A DNA stretch of 64,000 nt from CBDFGQ01 sp965247295. Its GTDB lineage: Bacteria > Chloroflexota > Dehalococcoidia > Lucifugimonadales > JAGWBF01. The translations under genes were made by a program, and so were the position numbers. The stretch covers positions 744,001 to 808,000 of the forward strand of contig CBDFGQ010000008.1 of the NCBI GenBank assembly GCA_965247295.1, in the 5' to 3' direction. Below, in pieces: positions 24,101 through 34,025 of this stretch (positions are counted from its first letter, which is position 1; each line of letters begins with the position of its first letter). The notes below the pieces were generated by a model. It was given only the letters and a program-made list of their open reading frames with translations, made no database searches and was not told the DNA's origin.

Positions 24101-25798
24101 CTACATCTTCTCCGGAGCGGTCATGCTCATGAGGTAGAGGGTTCGGGAGAGGACTATCTTGGCCGCCTCTACCAGCTTCAGCCGCGCCAGGGTGAGGGGG
24201 TAGTCATCGGGATCGCTGGAAAGGACGCGACAGTTCTCGTAGAACCAGTGGAAAGCCGTGGCCAACTCCAGGGCGTAGTGGGGCAGGTGGTGAGGCTCCA
24301 GGGTTCGGGCCATGCTCTCCACCAGCTCCGGCAGCAACACCATCTTGCGTATCAAGGCCAGCTCGCTGGGGTCCACCAAAAGAGACACGTCGCCCTGACT
24401 CCAGTCTATTCCCTTCTCCCTGGCGCCGCTCAATATGCCGGCGATGCGGGCATGGCCGTACTGAATGTAATACACCGGATTTTCCGACGACTCCCGCTTG
24501 GCCAGCTCAAGGTCAAACTCCATCTGAGTCGATGGCGTGCGCGCCAGGAAGAAGTACCGGCAGGCATCGGCCCCGACCTCATCCACCAGCTCCCGCAGGC
24601 TGACGAACTCGCCGGACCGCTTAGACGCCCTGATGACTTCCTCGCCCCGCTTGAGGGTAACCATCTGGGAGATCATAATTGTAAGCCTCTCTGGCTTAAC
24701 GCCGAGCGCCGCCACGGCTGCCTTCATGCGAGGCACGTGGCCCTGGTGGTCGGCTCCCCATATATTGATGGCCTGGTGGTAACCTCGTTGAAGAAACTTG
24801 TTGTAGTGGTAAGCGATGTCGGACGCGAAGTAGGTGGGGGCACCCGTCGACCGCACCAAGACGTTGTCCTTGTCCTCGCCCAGTGCGGTGGAGGCAAACC
24901 ATTGAGCCCCCTCCCGTTCGAGGACGTAGTTTGACTCGCGAAGAAGGTCCATGGCATCACGGTATTCGCCACCCTCGTAAAGGGTACCTTCGCTAAACCA
25001 ATTGTCGAACTCGACGTGTATCCGACGCAGGTCGTCATCGATGAGAGCCACCATCTTTTCCCGCCCGATCCTGCCCAGCTCCCGCTGCGCGTCCTCCTGG
25101 CTCATCCCAAGGAAGCGGTCCCCCTCCTGCGCCAATATCTCTTCTGCCAGGTCCACCACATAGGAGCCGGCGTAGCCGTTGGGAGGCAGCTCCGCCTCCT
25201 GGCCAAGGGCCTGGCAGTAGCGAGCGTATACCGAGGCGTAAAAGGCCTCCATCTGGCTTCCGGCGTCGTTTACGTAGTATTCCCGGGTAACAGGGTATCC
25301 CGCCGCCTCGAGTACGCTGGCCAGGGTGCTGCCCAATACGGCCCCCCTGGCGTGGCCCACGTGCACCGGACCCGTGGGGTTCACGCTGACGTACTCGACT
25401 ATCACGCCCTGGTCAGGACTGGCCTGCAGAGTGGCATAGCTCTCGCCCGCCTCGCGGATTGCCTCCACCTGGCCCATCAGCCACGTATCCCGAAGTCGAA
25501 AGTTAATAAAGCCGGGAGGGGCCACCCATACTTGCTCCACCTCCTCTCCAGGAGAGAGGAGGTCAGCTAGGTCGTTGGCGATCTTTATGGGGTTTATCCG
25601 CGTAGCGCGGGCCAGCCTCAGAGGAAGGCTGGTGGCAAAGTCCCCGTGCTGGGGGTTGGCGGGATGCTCCACCGCCACTTCTGGCAGCGTATCAAGGTGG
25701 AGGGTACCCTGCCTGCGGGCCTCCTCCACCGCCTGCTGGACCTTTTCCACGATCAGGTCTCGGATTATAGCGCCCATTACGGTTGCCTTGCTCCCCAT
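24101..25798 (-). CDS. argS: Arginine-tRNA ligase (ArgS)
   Basis: A 565-residue class Ia aminoacyl-tRNA synthetase that charges tRNA-Arg. The HIGH motif is HVGH at 146-149, inside NPTGPVHVGHARG; the KMSKS region is degenerate (LKRGEEVIRASKRSG), as is usual for ArgS. The N-terminal tRNA-recognition domain and the C-terminal DALR-type anticodon domain (ending YLMSMTAPEKM) are both present. An alternative ATG lies seven codons in. It lies 135 bases upstream of ruvB and 136 bases downstream of recG on the same strand. Confidence 0.95.
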   Translation of the reverse strand: MGSKATVMGAIIRDLIVEKVQQAVEEARRQGTLHLDTLPEVAVEHPANPQHGDFATSLPLRLARATRINPIKIANDLADLLSPGEEVEQVWVAPPGFINFRLRDTWLMGQVEAIREAGESYATLQASPDQGVIVEYVSVNPTGPVHVGHARGAVLGSTLASVLEAAGYPVTREYYVNDAGSQMEAFYASVYARYCQALGQEAELPPNGYAGSYVVDLAEEILAQEGDRFLGMSQEDAQRELGRIGREKMVALIDDDLRRIHVEFDNWFSEGTLYEGGEYRDAMDLLRESNYVLEREGAQWFASTALGEDKDNVLVRSTGAPTYFASDIAYHYNKFLQRGYHQAINIWGADHQGHVPRMKAAVAALGVKPERLTIMISQMVTLKRGEEVIRASKRSGEFVSLRELVDEVGADACRYFFLARTPSTQMEFDLELAKRESSENPVYYIQYGHARIAGILSGAREKGIDWSQGDVSLLVDPSELALIRKMVLLPELVESMARTLEPHHLPHYALELATAFHWFYENCRVLSSDPDDYPLTLARLKLVEAAKIVLSRTLYLMSMTAPEKM

Positions 25799-25934
25799 AC
25801 GCGGCCAATTGTTGGAACCGATTCCGCGTGCTGGCTGCCACTCATCTTTTCTACGTCAAAACTCGGTGTCGTGTCTAAGGGTATGCTACCACAGGCGGGT
25901 CACTCGATGCAGGACGATCGGACCTGCGCAAAAA

Positions 25935-28493
25935 CTAGCTCACCTCGTCCCCTACCTGTTCCAGGAACCTGGACACCTCACTGCTGAGTGCTGCGTGTTG
26001 CTGGTCCACGAGGTCAGGGTCATCCCGCAGGAGCTGCTCGGCCTCGTCCCTGGCCATCTTGAGCAACTCCTGGTCCGAGAGTCGGGCCACCCGCAGGCTC
26101 GGGAGGCCACTCTGACGGGTGCCGAACCAGTCGCCGGGACCCCGCATGTCGAGGTCCACCTCGGCGAGCTCGAAGCCGTCGTGTATTCTCTCAACGGCCG
26201 AGAGGCGTTCCCTGGCTTCGGCGGAGGAATAGTCGGACAGGAGCAGGCAGTAGCTCTTGTGCTCCCCGCGTCCAACCCGTCCCCGGAACTGGTGTAGCTG
26301 GGCCAGCCCGAATCGGTGGGCGCCCTCCACCATCATCACGCTGGCGTTGGGCATGTCGATGCCCACCTCCACGACCGGGGTAGATACCAGCACGTCGATC
26401 TCACCATCCCGAAACTGCCTCATGACGTCATCCTTCTTACGCGACACCATCCTGCCGTGAAGAAGGCCGAGGCGCAGGTCGGGGAATACCTCCCGGGTCA
26501 GCCGCTCGTACTCTTCGGTCGCGGCTTTTGCCTCCACGGTCTCCGACTCATCGATGAGGGGACAGACGACGAAGGCCTGCCGGCCGTCGCGGACCTGCTT
26601 CCGAATAAATTCGTAGGCCGCGTCGCGACGAATTGGCGGCACATACCGCGTTTCCACGCGCCTCCTCCCAGGGGGAAGCTCATCAATAGTGGATATGTCC
26701 AGGTCTCCGTAGAGGGTGAGGGCGAGTGTCCTGGGAATGGGCGTAGCGGACATGGCCAGCACATGGGGACTCGTGCTACCCTTCTGGCGCAATGCCGCCC
26801 GCTGCACTACTCCAAAACGGTGCTGCTCGTCGGTAACCGCCAGGGCGAGACGCGGCAGCTCCACCCCCTCCTGTATGAGGGCATGGGTCCCGATAATGAT
26901 GTCCAGGGCACCCTCGGAGGCTCGTTGCAGTATCTCTCTCCTCAGGGGCTTCCGGACACCGCCGGTGAGCAGCGCCACTGAGACCGGCCTTGGAAGCGGG
27001 TCCAGGTAGACGCTCAGCTGATTTCCTTCCTGAACTGGACGGGCAAGGGTGCCAAGCAACCGGGACACGGTGTTAAAATGCTGCTCCGCCAGGACCTCGG
27101 TAGGGACCATTATCGAGCCCTGATAGCCGCTGGCGGCAGTCGCCAGCAGCGCGGCCAGTGCAACCACGGTCTTGCCGCTGCCCACTTCTCCTTGGAGGAG
27201 TCGGTTCATCGGTGGTGTGCCTCGCTTCATATCGGCCAAGGCTTCCCCCAGGCACCTCTGCTGGGCGGAGGTAAGGCTGAAGGGCAGGGAACCAAGGAAC
27301 GTCTCTAGGACCCTCGGATCGCCATCTATTGATACGCCGTCGGCCACCTCCCGCCAGAGCCTGCGGCGGGCGAGTACGGCCATTTGCAGCAGAAAGAACT
27401 CGTCGAAGGCCAGACGCTTCCTGGCCACCTCCAGGGAATCCGGTCCGTCTGGATAGTGGGCCTGCGTTATAGCATGCTGGAGGGCCACCAGGCCGGTCCT
27501 CGACCTTATACTCTCCGGGAGGAACTCCTCGAGCCTGGGGGCCCACTGGTCAACTGCCTGCCAGACGATGCTCCGCAGCCGGCGGGGGGTCAGGCCCTCC
27601 GTGAGGGGATAGACCGGTACGAGTCTGCCCGTGTGTACCAGGGCTTCCTGTCGGTCCAGTAGCTCATACTCCGGGGATTGAAACTGCACCTGGCCTTTAT
27701 ACACGTCGACTCGCCCGCTGATGCCCACCCTGGAGTTGGGCTTTAGCACCCTTGCCACGTGGGGACGTCCAAACCAGATGGCGCCCACGTTACCGGTCTC
27801 GTCGCTTAAAACCGCCTCCGTAGCCTTCAGCCTGCCCCTCCCGACAGCGGTCTCTCGCGCCTCCCATACCGTGGCTACAATTGTCTGTTCCTCTCCCGGC
27901 ACCAGATCTCGCACCTTGGCAACTCTGCTGAAGTCGTTGTGGCGCCTGGGAAAGAGGTACAGAAGCTCCCGGATGGTGGACACTCCGAGGCGTCGCAGTC
28001 GAGCCGACAGCTTGGTATCCACTCCCCGCAGCCGGCTTACGGGAGCCTCCACGGTGACGCCCTGGGCCGGCACTGGGAGAGTTCGCGTGGCCCGATCACC
28101 TGGAGAGGCGATGGAGCGTGCCGCCGTGGGCGGCGAGGGGAGTTCTGCATTTATTCCGTGTTGAACAGAGGGGACTCCCACACGGGCGACCGTCGGTTGG
28201 GATTCGGCGGTCCGGCTGGCCGCGCCTTCCCGATGCACCTCTGCCTCAAGCCTATCCAGCCACCGGGCTACCCATTTTCTCCTCTGGGGCGCAGTCAACC
28301 GAGCATAGGGCGCCTTCAGCAGCCGCTGCACGTCTTCTTCCGTGAGGTCCAGGATATCTGGTCCTCGGACCCCGAGGTAGCTGTCAAGGCCGCCGATAAC
28401 GGCCGTGTCATTGTATCCCTTGGTCTCTTCCAGCTTCAGTATCTTACGGAGGGTGTCTAGCTGGAGCTGTGGAGCAGCGCTTCTGGAAGTCAT
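25935..28493 (-). CDS. recG: ATP-dependent DNA helicase RecG
   Basis: An 852-residue SF2 helicase that regresses stalled forks and processes D- and R-loops. The wedge/OB domain (VSTIRELLYLFPRRHND ... VGISGRVDVYKGQVQF), Walker A (GEVGSGKT), DEQH box (TDEQHRFGVVQR), motif III (MSATPIPRTLAL) and motif VI (HQFRGRVGRGE) are present, as is the C-terminal TRG segment. It is about 150 residues longer than E. coli RecG because of an N-terminal helical extension (LQLDTLRKILKLEETKGYND ...) seen in some Gram-positive-type RecG proteins. It is 36 bases downstream of a DegV/FakB gene. Confidence 0.95.
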   Translation of the reverse strand: MTSRSAAPQLQLDTLRKILKLEETKGYNDTAVIGGLDSYLGVRGPDILDLTEEDVQRLLKAPYARLTAPQRRKWVARWLDRLEAEVHREGAASRTAESQPTVARVGVPSVQHGINAELPSPPTAARSIASPGDRATRTLPVPAQGVTVEAPVSRLRGVDTKLSARLRRLGVSTIRELLYLFPRRHNDFSRVAKVRDLVPGEEQTIVATVWEARETAVGRGRLKATEAVLSDETGNVGAIWFGRPHVARVLKPNSRVGISGRVDVYKGQVQFQSPEYELLDRQEALVHTGRLVPVYPLTEGLTPRRLRSIVWQAVDQWAPRLEEFLPESIRSRTGLVALQHAITQAHYPDGPDSLEVARKRLAFDEFFLLQMAVLARRRLWREVADGVSIDGDPRVLETFLGSLPFSLTSAQQRCLGEALADMKRGTPPMNRLLQGEVGSGKTVVALAALLATAASGYQGSIMVPTEVLAEQHFNTVSRLLGTLARPVQEGNQLSVYLDPLPRPVSVALLTGGVRKPLRREILQRASEGALDIIIGTHALIQEGVELPRLALAVTDEQHRFGVVQRAALRQKGSTSPHVLAMSATPIPRTLALTLYGDLDISTIDELPPGRRRVETRYVPPIRRDAAYEFIRKQVRDGRQAFVVCPLIDESETVEAKAATEEYERLTREVFPDLRLGLLHGRMVSRKKDDVMRQFRDGEIDVLVSTPVVEVGIDMPNASVMMVEGAHRFGLAQLHQFRGRVGRGEHKSYCLLLSDYSSAEARERLSAVERIHDGFELAEVDLDMRGPGDWFGTRQSGLPSLRVARLSDQELLKMARDEAEQLLRDDPDLVDQQHAALSSEVSRFLEQVGDEVS

Positions 28494-28529
28494 CCTATGG
28501 GCAAGTTTAGCATGAAGTGGTGGGCGCGG

Positions 28530-29393
28530 CTAGCGGGAAGCCACCAGGCTTACGCCCAGTGCGCCGGGGCCAAGGTACGTGCCGATCACCGGTCCAAACC
28601 TCGCCATGATGACCTCTCCCGAGGGTACCATGTCGGCCAGCCGCTCCCTTACGACCTCTGCCGCCTCCGGGGCCGTGCTATGTAGTACAGAGAGGCTCTC
28701 CGCGGGGCCCAGCCCCCTCACGATCTCCACCAGCCGCCGAAGGCCCCTGTCCCACGTCCGGACTCGCTCCGCCGGGTGGGCTTCCCCGTCCCTGATCATC
28801 AGCAGGGGCTTTATATTGAGGACAGAGCCCAGAAAGGCGCTGGCCTTGCCTATGCGCCCACCTTTTTGCAGGTACGCCAGCGTGTCCAGCAGGAAATAGC
28901 AGTGGACCCTTGGCAGTGAGTCCCGGACGGACTCCACCACCTGATCGCAGCTTGCCCCGTCCCTGGCCAGCCGGGCCGCCATCAGCGTCGCCAGCCCCAG
29001 GCCCATCGAGGTCAACTTGGAATCTATTATTTCGATGCGCCTCGGGGGGCCCTCGCCATCGGCCCCGGGTGCCATAAGGGCCTCCCGTGCCTGCGTGGCG
29101 GAGTTGAGGGTGCCGCTGAACTTGGCGGAGAGATGAATGGACACCACATCGTGGCCGTCATCGCACAGGGGCCTGTACACCTGCATGAAATCGTTCACCG
29201 AGGGCTGGGCCGTAGTCGGGAGCCTCGAACTGGATGACAGCCTGCTGTAGAACTCGTCGGGGCCCATGTCTACACCGTCCTTGTAGACCTGGTCGTCGAA
29301 ATGGACGTTGCATGGGATGACTCCTATGTCCCAGCGCTGTGGCAGCTCCCGCGGCAAATCGCAGGTGCTGTCGGTGATCACTTTTACTGCCAT
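28530..29393 (-). CDS. DegV-family fatty-acid-binding protein (FakB-like)
   Basis: A 287-residue DegV protein. It opens VKVITDSTCDLPRELPQRW and has TTAQPSVNDF and VSIHLSAKFSGTLNSA blocks that bind the fatty-acid carboxylate; IEIIDSKLTSMGLG and FLLDTLAYLQKGGRIG are further signatures. In Gram-positives such proteins (FakB) present exogenous fatty acid to the FakA kinase. The FakA homologue lies 32 bases upstream, so the pair is a likely fatty-acid kinase feeding PlsX/PlsY-type phospholipid synthesis; plsY is present at 48 kb. Confidence 0.9.
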   Translation of the reverse strand: MAVKVITDSTCDLPRELPQRWDIGVIPCNVHFDDQVYKDGVDMGPDEFYSRLSSSSRLPTTAQPSVNDFMQVYRPLCDDGHDVVSIHLSAKFSGTLNSATQAREALMAPGADGEGPPRRIEIIDSKLTSMGLGLATLMAARLARDGASCDQVVESVRDSLPRVHCYFLLDTLAYLQKGGRIGKASAFLGSVLNIKPLLMIRDGEAHPAERVRTWDRGLRRLVEIVRGLGPAESLSVLHSTAPEAAEVVRERLADMVPSGEVIMARFGPVIGTYLGPGALGVSLVASR

Positions 29394-29425
29394 GTCACGC
29401 CCCTCTCAAAGGGTAGGCTCACGCA

Positions 29426-31324
29426 CTATTCCAGGGAGGCGATGTAATGATAGTGAGGCTGCCCCCCGTACACCACCTCCACTTCCACATCAGGTAAAGT
29501 TTCCCGAAGCCGGGCCGCATCGGAACCCGCCTGCCCTTCCTCCATATCCTGGCCCCAATACAACGTCACCAGCTGGCCCTCCCTTGCCTCCGCCTTCGCC
29601 AAGACCTCAGTCAATACCTGGAGTGCCGACTGTCCGGCGGTGACCAGCTCGCCCTCGAGAAGGCCTATGTATTGGCCTTCCACTACGGCCACACCGTTTA
29701 CGGTGGCGCGACGCACCGCCCTGGTCACTTCCACCGTGGTCACGGAGGAAAGGGCCATCTCCATTGACCTCAGATTTTCATCCAGGTCGCCCTCGGGGTT
29801 GAAGGCGAGAAGGGCCGCCACTCCCTGGGGAATGGTACGAGACGGGACTACGTGGATGGTTATCCCGTAGTCTAGCCCTCCCGGTCCCGGACCTGACGAG
29901 GATGGGGAGACGGTATCCCGCGCCAGGGAAGCGGCCTGTAGGGCGGCGGGGACCACGTTGGCATTGTTGGGCAGGAGAACGAGGTTCTCCGCCCCCGATT
30001 CACCGGCGGCCCGTAAGAGCTCCTGGGTGCTGGGGTTCATGGTCTGCCCGCCGATGACCACGTCGGAACATCCGAGTCCCTTGAACAGCCGGGCGAATCC
30101 CTCTCCCCAAGCCACGGCTACCACCGCGGTTCCGATCCCCCGACCCATGCCAGGCGCCTCCGTAGCCCCAGGAGCGCCCACGGCAGATATGCTGTCAACC
30201 CCAACGGCCGAGGTTCCCCCCGCAGACCCTGACATCTGGCCATGCTGGGCCAGGATGAACTCTCGGTGCTGTTGGTCTATATTGTCTATGCGCACCTGCG
30301 CGATGGCGCCCAACGTAATGCCGTAGCTGAGCAGGGGTCCCGGATCGTGGGCGTGGCCGTGTACCTTTACCAGGGTCTCGCCTCCCACCACCACCGTGGA
30401 CTGAGCTATTGAACTCAACTCCCCGCGAATCCGGTCTAGGTCCAATCCCAGACCCTCGATGAGGTACTGAACACAGTACCCATATAGCTCGTGCTCGGTG
30501 GCGGCCAGAAACTCCTCCTGCACACCAGCCCGGAGACAAGATGCCCCCGCCGTGGTACCCGTATCGTCTATGCTCACACTTGAGAGATCCAGCCCCACGG
30601 GGGCACACAGCTCCGGCTCCAGGTCATCCACGTTGTCTCCGGCCAGGTATCTCAAGGCCCCATGGAGAAGGGTCACGATTCCCTGGCCCCCCGCATCCAC
30701 CACCCCGGCCTCCCGCAGCACCGGAAGCTGCAGGGGAGTCCGGGACAACGCCTCCTTGGACGCCTCGAGGCCGGCCTGCCATACGGAAAGGGCACCCCTC
30801 GCCTCGCCGGCCCCGCCAGCATGCTTTGAGGCGGCCAGCGAGAGCTCCCGTATCACGGTGAGCATAGTCCCATCGACCGGCGCACTCACCGAGGTCTGGG
30901 CCGCTTCGCTGGCCAGCCCGAAGGCTCGTGCCAGGTCCTCTCCGTCGCATTCGTCCTTACCCTGAAAGCCGCGGGACAGGCCATGGAAAAACTGGGAGAG
31001 TATGACGCCGCTGTTTCCCCTGGCACCCAGGAGGGCCCCGTGGGCCATGGCAGCCATGACCGCTCCAGCCGATGCCCCAGTTACCTTGCCGGACTCCTCG
31101 TTCACGGAGCGCATCGTGAGGAGCATGTTGGTGCCCGTGTCCCCATCGGGCACGGGAAACACGTTAAGGGCGTTGATGGCGTCTCTATGCCGCTCTAGAT
31201 AACGGGTCGCTGCCTCGAAGGCCAGCCTGAGATCGTCTCCATTGACCGTCGAAGGTGGGGCGGTCCCTTCTGTCCTGGGCGGGTTCTGACCCGTGGGAAG
31301 GCCTTTGGAGGCGCCTTTTACCAC
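29426..31324 (-). CDS. fakA: DAK2-domain fatty-acid kinase (FakA/YloV-like)
   Basis: A 632-residue kinase. The N-terminal DAK2 ATP-binding domain has NALNVFPVPDGDTGTNM (Asp triad for Mg2+) and ARGNSGVILSQFFHG; the middle and C-terminal parts (YGYCVQYLIEG ..., VKVHGHAHDPG, GGQTMNPSTQELL, LLPNNANV) match the YloV/FakA class. It phosphorylates fatty acids held by FakB. The start is taken as GTG 31324, preceded by AAGGAGG; the open frame reaches 31345. It is divergent from rpmB, a gene order common in Gram-positive-type bacteria. Confidence 0.92.
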   Translation of the reverse strand: MVKGASKGLPTGQNPPRTEGTAPPSTVNGDDLRLAFEAATRYLERHRDAINALNVFPVPDGDTGTNMLLTMRSVNEESGKVTGASAGAVMAAMAHGALLGARGNSGVILSQFFHGLSRGFQGKDECDGEDLARAFGLASEAAQTSVSAPVDGTMLTVIRELSLAASKHAGGAGEARGALSVWQAGLEASKEALSRTPLQLPVLREAGVVDAGGQGIVTLLHGALRYLAGDNVDDLEPELCAPVGLDLSSVSIDDTGTTAGASCLRAGVQEEFLAATEHELYGYCVQYLIEGLGLDLDRIRGELSSIAQSTVVVGGETLVKVHGHAHDPGPLLSYGITLGAIAQVRIDNIDQQHREFILAQHGQMSGSAGGTSAVGVDSISAVGAPGATEAPGMGRGIGTAVVAVAWGEGFARLFKGLGCSDVVIGGQTMNPSTQELLRAAGESGAENLVLLPNNANVVPAALQAASLARDTVSPSSSGPGPGGLDYGITIHVVPSRTIPQGVAALLAFNPEGDLDENLRSMEMALSSVTTVEVTRAVRRATVNGVAVVEGQYIGLLEGELVTAGQSALQVLTEVLAKAEAREGQLVTLYWGQDMEEGQAGSDAARLRETLPDVEVEVVYGGQPHYHYIASLE

Positions 31325-31418
31325 CGCCCCCTCCTTGCCACGCACTCAAAGCTATGGTATCCTATCGAACGTAGCATTAGAGAGCCTATAAGCTCCAATC
31401 TTCTGGGACTGTTACCTA

Positions 31419-31604
31419 ATGAAGTGTCAAGTTTGTGGCAAAATCGGTATGTCGGGCAACAACGTCAGTCACTCCAAAAGGCGTACAAAGACCCGCTTCT
31501 TGCCCAACGTTCATAAGCTGAGCCTCCAGATAAACGGGACCACGGCGAAGGTGAAGATATGTACCCGCTGCCTCAGGACCCGGCATAAGGTTCCCAGGGC
31601 CTAA
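31419..31604 (+). CDS. rpmB: 50S ribosomal protein L28
   Basis: A 61-residue L28 with a zinc-ribbon pair: CQVCGK near the start and CTRC near the end (CxxC ... CxxC form). GNNVSHSKRRTKTRFLPN is the family signature. It is the only ribosomal-protein gene here, divergent from fakA, with a 73-94 base shared promoter region depending on the fakA start. Confidence 0.96.
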   Translation: MKCQVCGKIGMSGNNVSHSKRRTKTRFLPNVHKLSLQINGTTAKVKICTRCLRTRHKVPRA

Positions 31605-31630
31605 GATTCATCGGTATCTAGGTCTAGTCC

Positions 31631-32368
31631 TCACTGGGTAGTCCCGACGCTCTCCCTCAATCGCCTAACGGCCGACTCCACCGACTCTACCGCGTTGAAT
31701 ATAGCCGACCCGGCCACCAGGATGGTGGCGCCCGCCCTTACCGCGGCCGGGGCCGTCTCCGGATTTATACCCCCATCGACTTCTATCTCCGCCCCGTATC
31801 CGCGGTCCGTAAGCATCGTCCTCAGTCGGACCACCTTGTCCAGGCACTCGGGTATCATCTTCTGCCCCGCGAAGCCCGGGTTCACCGTCCCCACCAGAGC
31901 GATGTCCACGTAGGCCAGCACCTCCTCAATCGCGGATAGCGGTGTGGCAGGGTTTATAGCTACCCCTACCAGCACCGGCGAAGACCGCCCGGCGCCCAGG
32001 TCCTTTACCTGGTGTATCGCCCGGTGCAGGTGGAGGCTGGACTCGCTGTGAAGGATGATGTGGTCGGCGCCGGCACTGATGAAGTCCGGTATGAAATTGT
32101 CGGGCTCCTGGATCATCAGGTGCACGTTAAGAGGCAACTGTGTGGAGGCACGGATCGCCTCCACCACCACCGGCCCCATGGTGATGTTGGGCACGAAATG
32201 CCCGTCCATCACGTCTACGTGTACGTAGTCCGCACCCGCCCTCTCCAGCTCCGCCAGCTGCTCCGCCAGCCGGCTGAAGTCCGCCGAGAGGATGGACGGA
32301 GCTAACTTTACGGTGCGCACGGGCGACGGCCCCTCCCGTCCCTCACTGGTCATCTGCGGCCCGGCCAT
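31631..32368 (-). CDS. rpe: Ribulose-phosphate 3-epimerase
   Basis: A 245-residue TIM-barrel enzyme interconverting ribulose-5-phosphate and xylulose-5-phosphate. APSILSADFSRL, HVDVMDGHFVPNIT, VHLMIQEPD, TVNPGFAGQ and VDGGINPETA are the expected metal- and phosphate-binding blocks. ATG 32368 has GGAGG in the right place and is preferred to the longer frame (32419), which would overlap argH by 77 bases; even so it overlaps the argH stop by 26 bases. Confidence 0.94.
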   Translation of the reverse strand: MAGPQMTSEGREGPSPVRTVKLAPSILSADFSRLAEQLAELERAGADYVHVDVMDGHFVPNITMGPVVVEAIRASTQLPLNVHLMIQEPDNFIPDFISAGADHIILHSESSLHLHRAIHQVKDLGAGRSSPVLVGVAINPATPLSAIEEVLAYVDIALVGTVNPGFAGQKMIPECLDKVVRLRTMLTDRGYGAEIEVDGGINPETAPAAVRAGATILVAGSAIFNAVESVESAVRRLRESVGTTQ

Positions 32369-33794
32369 CTTCGACCTCCCTGGATGGGCTCGACCCGGGA
32401 ATGCGATTCTTCCCAGCATTGAGCAGCTTCCTGGCCTCCTTCAGGGCCTTCTCCACCTGTACCGGCGCCGTACCGCCCTCTATGTCGCGGAGGGCGACGG
32501 ACGCCTCGGGTGTAATAGCGTACACGTCTTCGGCAAAGTGGGATGAGAACTGCCGGTACTCCTGGATGGTAAGCTGGTCAAACTCCTTGTGCTGAGACAT
32601 CGCGTAGCGGCAAAGTCTCTCAACGATCCCATGGGATTCCCGAAACGGAACGCCCTTTTTGCTGACCAGGTAGTCCGCCAGGTCGGTGGCCAGCATGTAG
32701 CCTCCCCTGGAGGCCTCGGCGACACGCTGGGCGTCCACCCGGAGGGTAGACACCATGTCCGAGAACACCTCCAGCGTGGCCAGCAGGGTATCTATCGTAT
32801 CGAAGCTAGCCTCTTTGTCTTCCTGAAGGTCCCGGTTATAGGTCAGTGGCAGGCCCTTCAACACGGTCAAGAGGCCCATAAGATTGCCGTAGACCCTGCC
32901 CGTCTTGCCTCGGGCAAGCTCGGCAAAGTCGGGATTGCGCTTTTGCGGCATGATACTGCTGCCGGTCAGATACCGGTCCTCCAGGCTGATGAACCCGAAC
33001 TCCTGGGAGGACCAGAGGACCAGCTCCTCGGCGAATCGGGACAGGTGCATCATACAGATGGCCGCGGACGCGTGGTACTCCAGAAGAAAGTCCCGGTCGG
33101 ATACGGCGTCCATGCTGTTTTGACTGACCTTCGAGAATCCCAGCTCATTCGCCAGGAACTCTCGATCTATAGCGTACGCCACCCCAGCCAGGGCGCCACT
33201 TCCCATCGGCAGTACGTCAGCCCGCGCATAGCAGTCCTGGAAGCGGGAGTGGTCACGCTCCAGCATGTGGAAGTAGGCCAGCATATGGTGGGCGACGAGC
33301 ACCGGCTGGGCCCTCTGGAGGTGCGTGTACCCCGGCATTATCACGCCCTCGTGACACTCAGCCACATGCAATAGTGCGCCCTGAAGGCTCCGAATGCCCT
33401 CTACCGTCTTCAGAATAGAGTCCTTGACGTACATGCGCATGTCCAGGGCCACCTGGTCGTTGCGGGACCGCCCCGTGCGAAGCTTTCCCGCAACCTCAGG
33501 TCCGATCTTTGAGACCAGCCGCGCCTCCACGTTCATGTGGATGTCTTCCAGCTCCTCACTCCAAGGGAACTTTCCGACCTCTATCTCGTCCCCTATTCCC
33601 TGAAGGCCTAGCACGATCTCCTCTACTTCGTCGGGGGACAAGATCCCCTGCCTGGCCAGCATCCGGGCATGGGCGATCGATCCCGCGATATCCTGCCTGT
33701 ACAGCCGTCGGTCGTAATGAATCGAAGCGGTATAGCTGTGCCGGCTATCACTCGGAGAGTTATTCAAGGGTCGTGGCTTTGCCTTCCCCGTCAA
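32343..33794 (-). CDS. argH: Argininosuccinate lyase
   Basis: A homotetrameric lyase of the fumarase/aspartase fold releasing arginine and fumarate in the last step of arginine synthesis. DIAGSIAHARML, TGRSRNDQVALDMR, YTHLQRAQPV and GSSIMPQKRNPD (the flexible catalytic loop with its Ser) are intact. The open frame goes to 33887, but that would overlap the DUF2007 gene; TTG 33794 (483 aa), with GGAAGG upstream, leaves a 23-base gap and fits the usual N-terminus length. It follows argG and the DUF2007 gene. Confidence 0.94.
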   Translation of the reverse strand: MTGKAKPRPLNNSPSDSRHSYTASIHYDRRLYRQDIAGSIAHARMLARQGILSPDEVEEIVLGLQGIGDEIEVGKFPWSEELEDIHMNVEARLVSKIGPEVAGKLRTGRSRNDQVALDMRMYVKDSILKTVEGIRSLQGALLHVAECHEGVIMPGYTHLQRAQPVLVAHHMLAYFHMLERDHSRFQDCYARADVLPMGSGALAGVAYAIDREFLANELGFSKVSQNSMDAVSDRDFLLEYHASAAICMMHLSRFAEELVLWSSQEFGFISLEDRYLTGSSIMPQKRNPDFAELARGKTGRVYGNLMGLLTVLKGLPLTYNRDLQEDKEASFDTIDTLLATLEVFSDMVSTLRVDAQRVAEASRGGYMLATDLADYLVSKKGVPFRESHGIVERLCRYAMSQHKEFDQLTIQEYRQFSSHFAEDVYAITPEASVALRDIEGGTAPVQVEKALKEARKLLNAGKNRIPGSSPSREVEDGRAADDQ

Positions 33795-33817
33795 ACTAGA
33801 TGCTACCTTCCGTCTCT

Positions 33818-34021
33818 CTATAGTAACTCGAGGGCCTTCTGGGCATCCTCCTGTTTGACCAGCAGCCGGACTCCTCCCGTAGCCCATAACAGATCGGGCC
33901 GCATACCCCCGGCGTCATCCGCCGATATCATGGACTCGATACCATGGGAATCAAGGAGGCTCTTATCAAGCTCCGCTTCGAGTCTGGTATTACAAGATTT
34001 AACGCAGACTATATCCGGCAA
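33818..34021 (-). CDS. DUF2007-type small protein between argG and argH
   Basis: A 67-residue protein beginning at TTG 34021, four bases after the argG stop, in a frame hidden within a longer reading frame. Its sequence (VCVKSCNTRLEAELDKSLLD, then SADDAGGMRPDLL and GGVRLLVKQEDAQKALELL) matches the DUF2007 putative signal-transducing family, an alpha-beta-alpha-beta fold that often sits next to metabolic or proteolysis genes. Its role is unknown; the tight spacing suggests co-expression with argG and argH. Confidence 0.75.
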   Translation of the reverse strand: MPDIVCVKSCNTRLEAELDKSLLDSHGIESMISADDAGGMRPDLLWATGGVRLLVKQEDAQKALELL

Positions 34022-34025
34022 CGGC

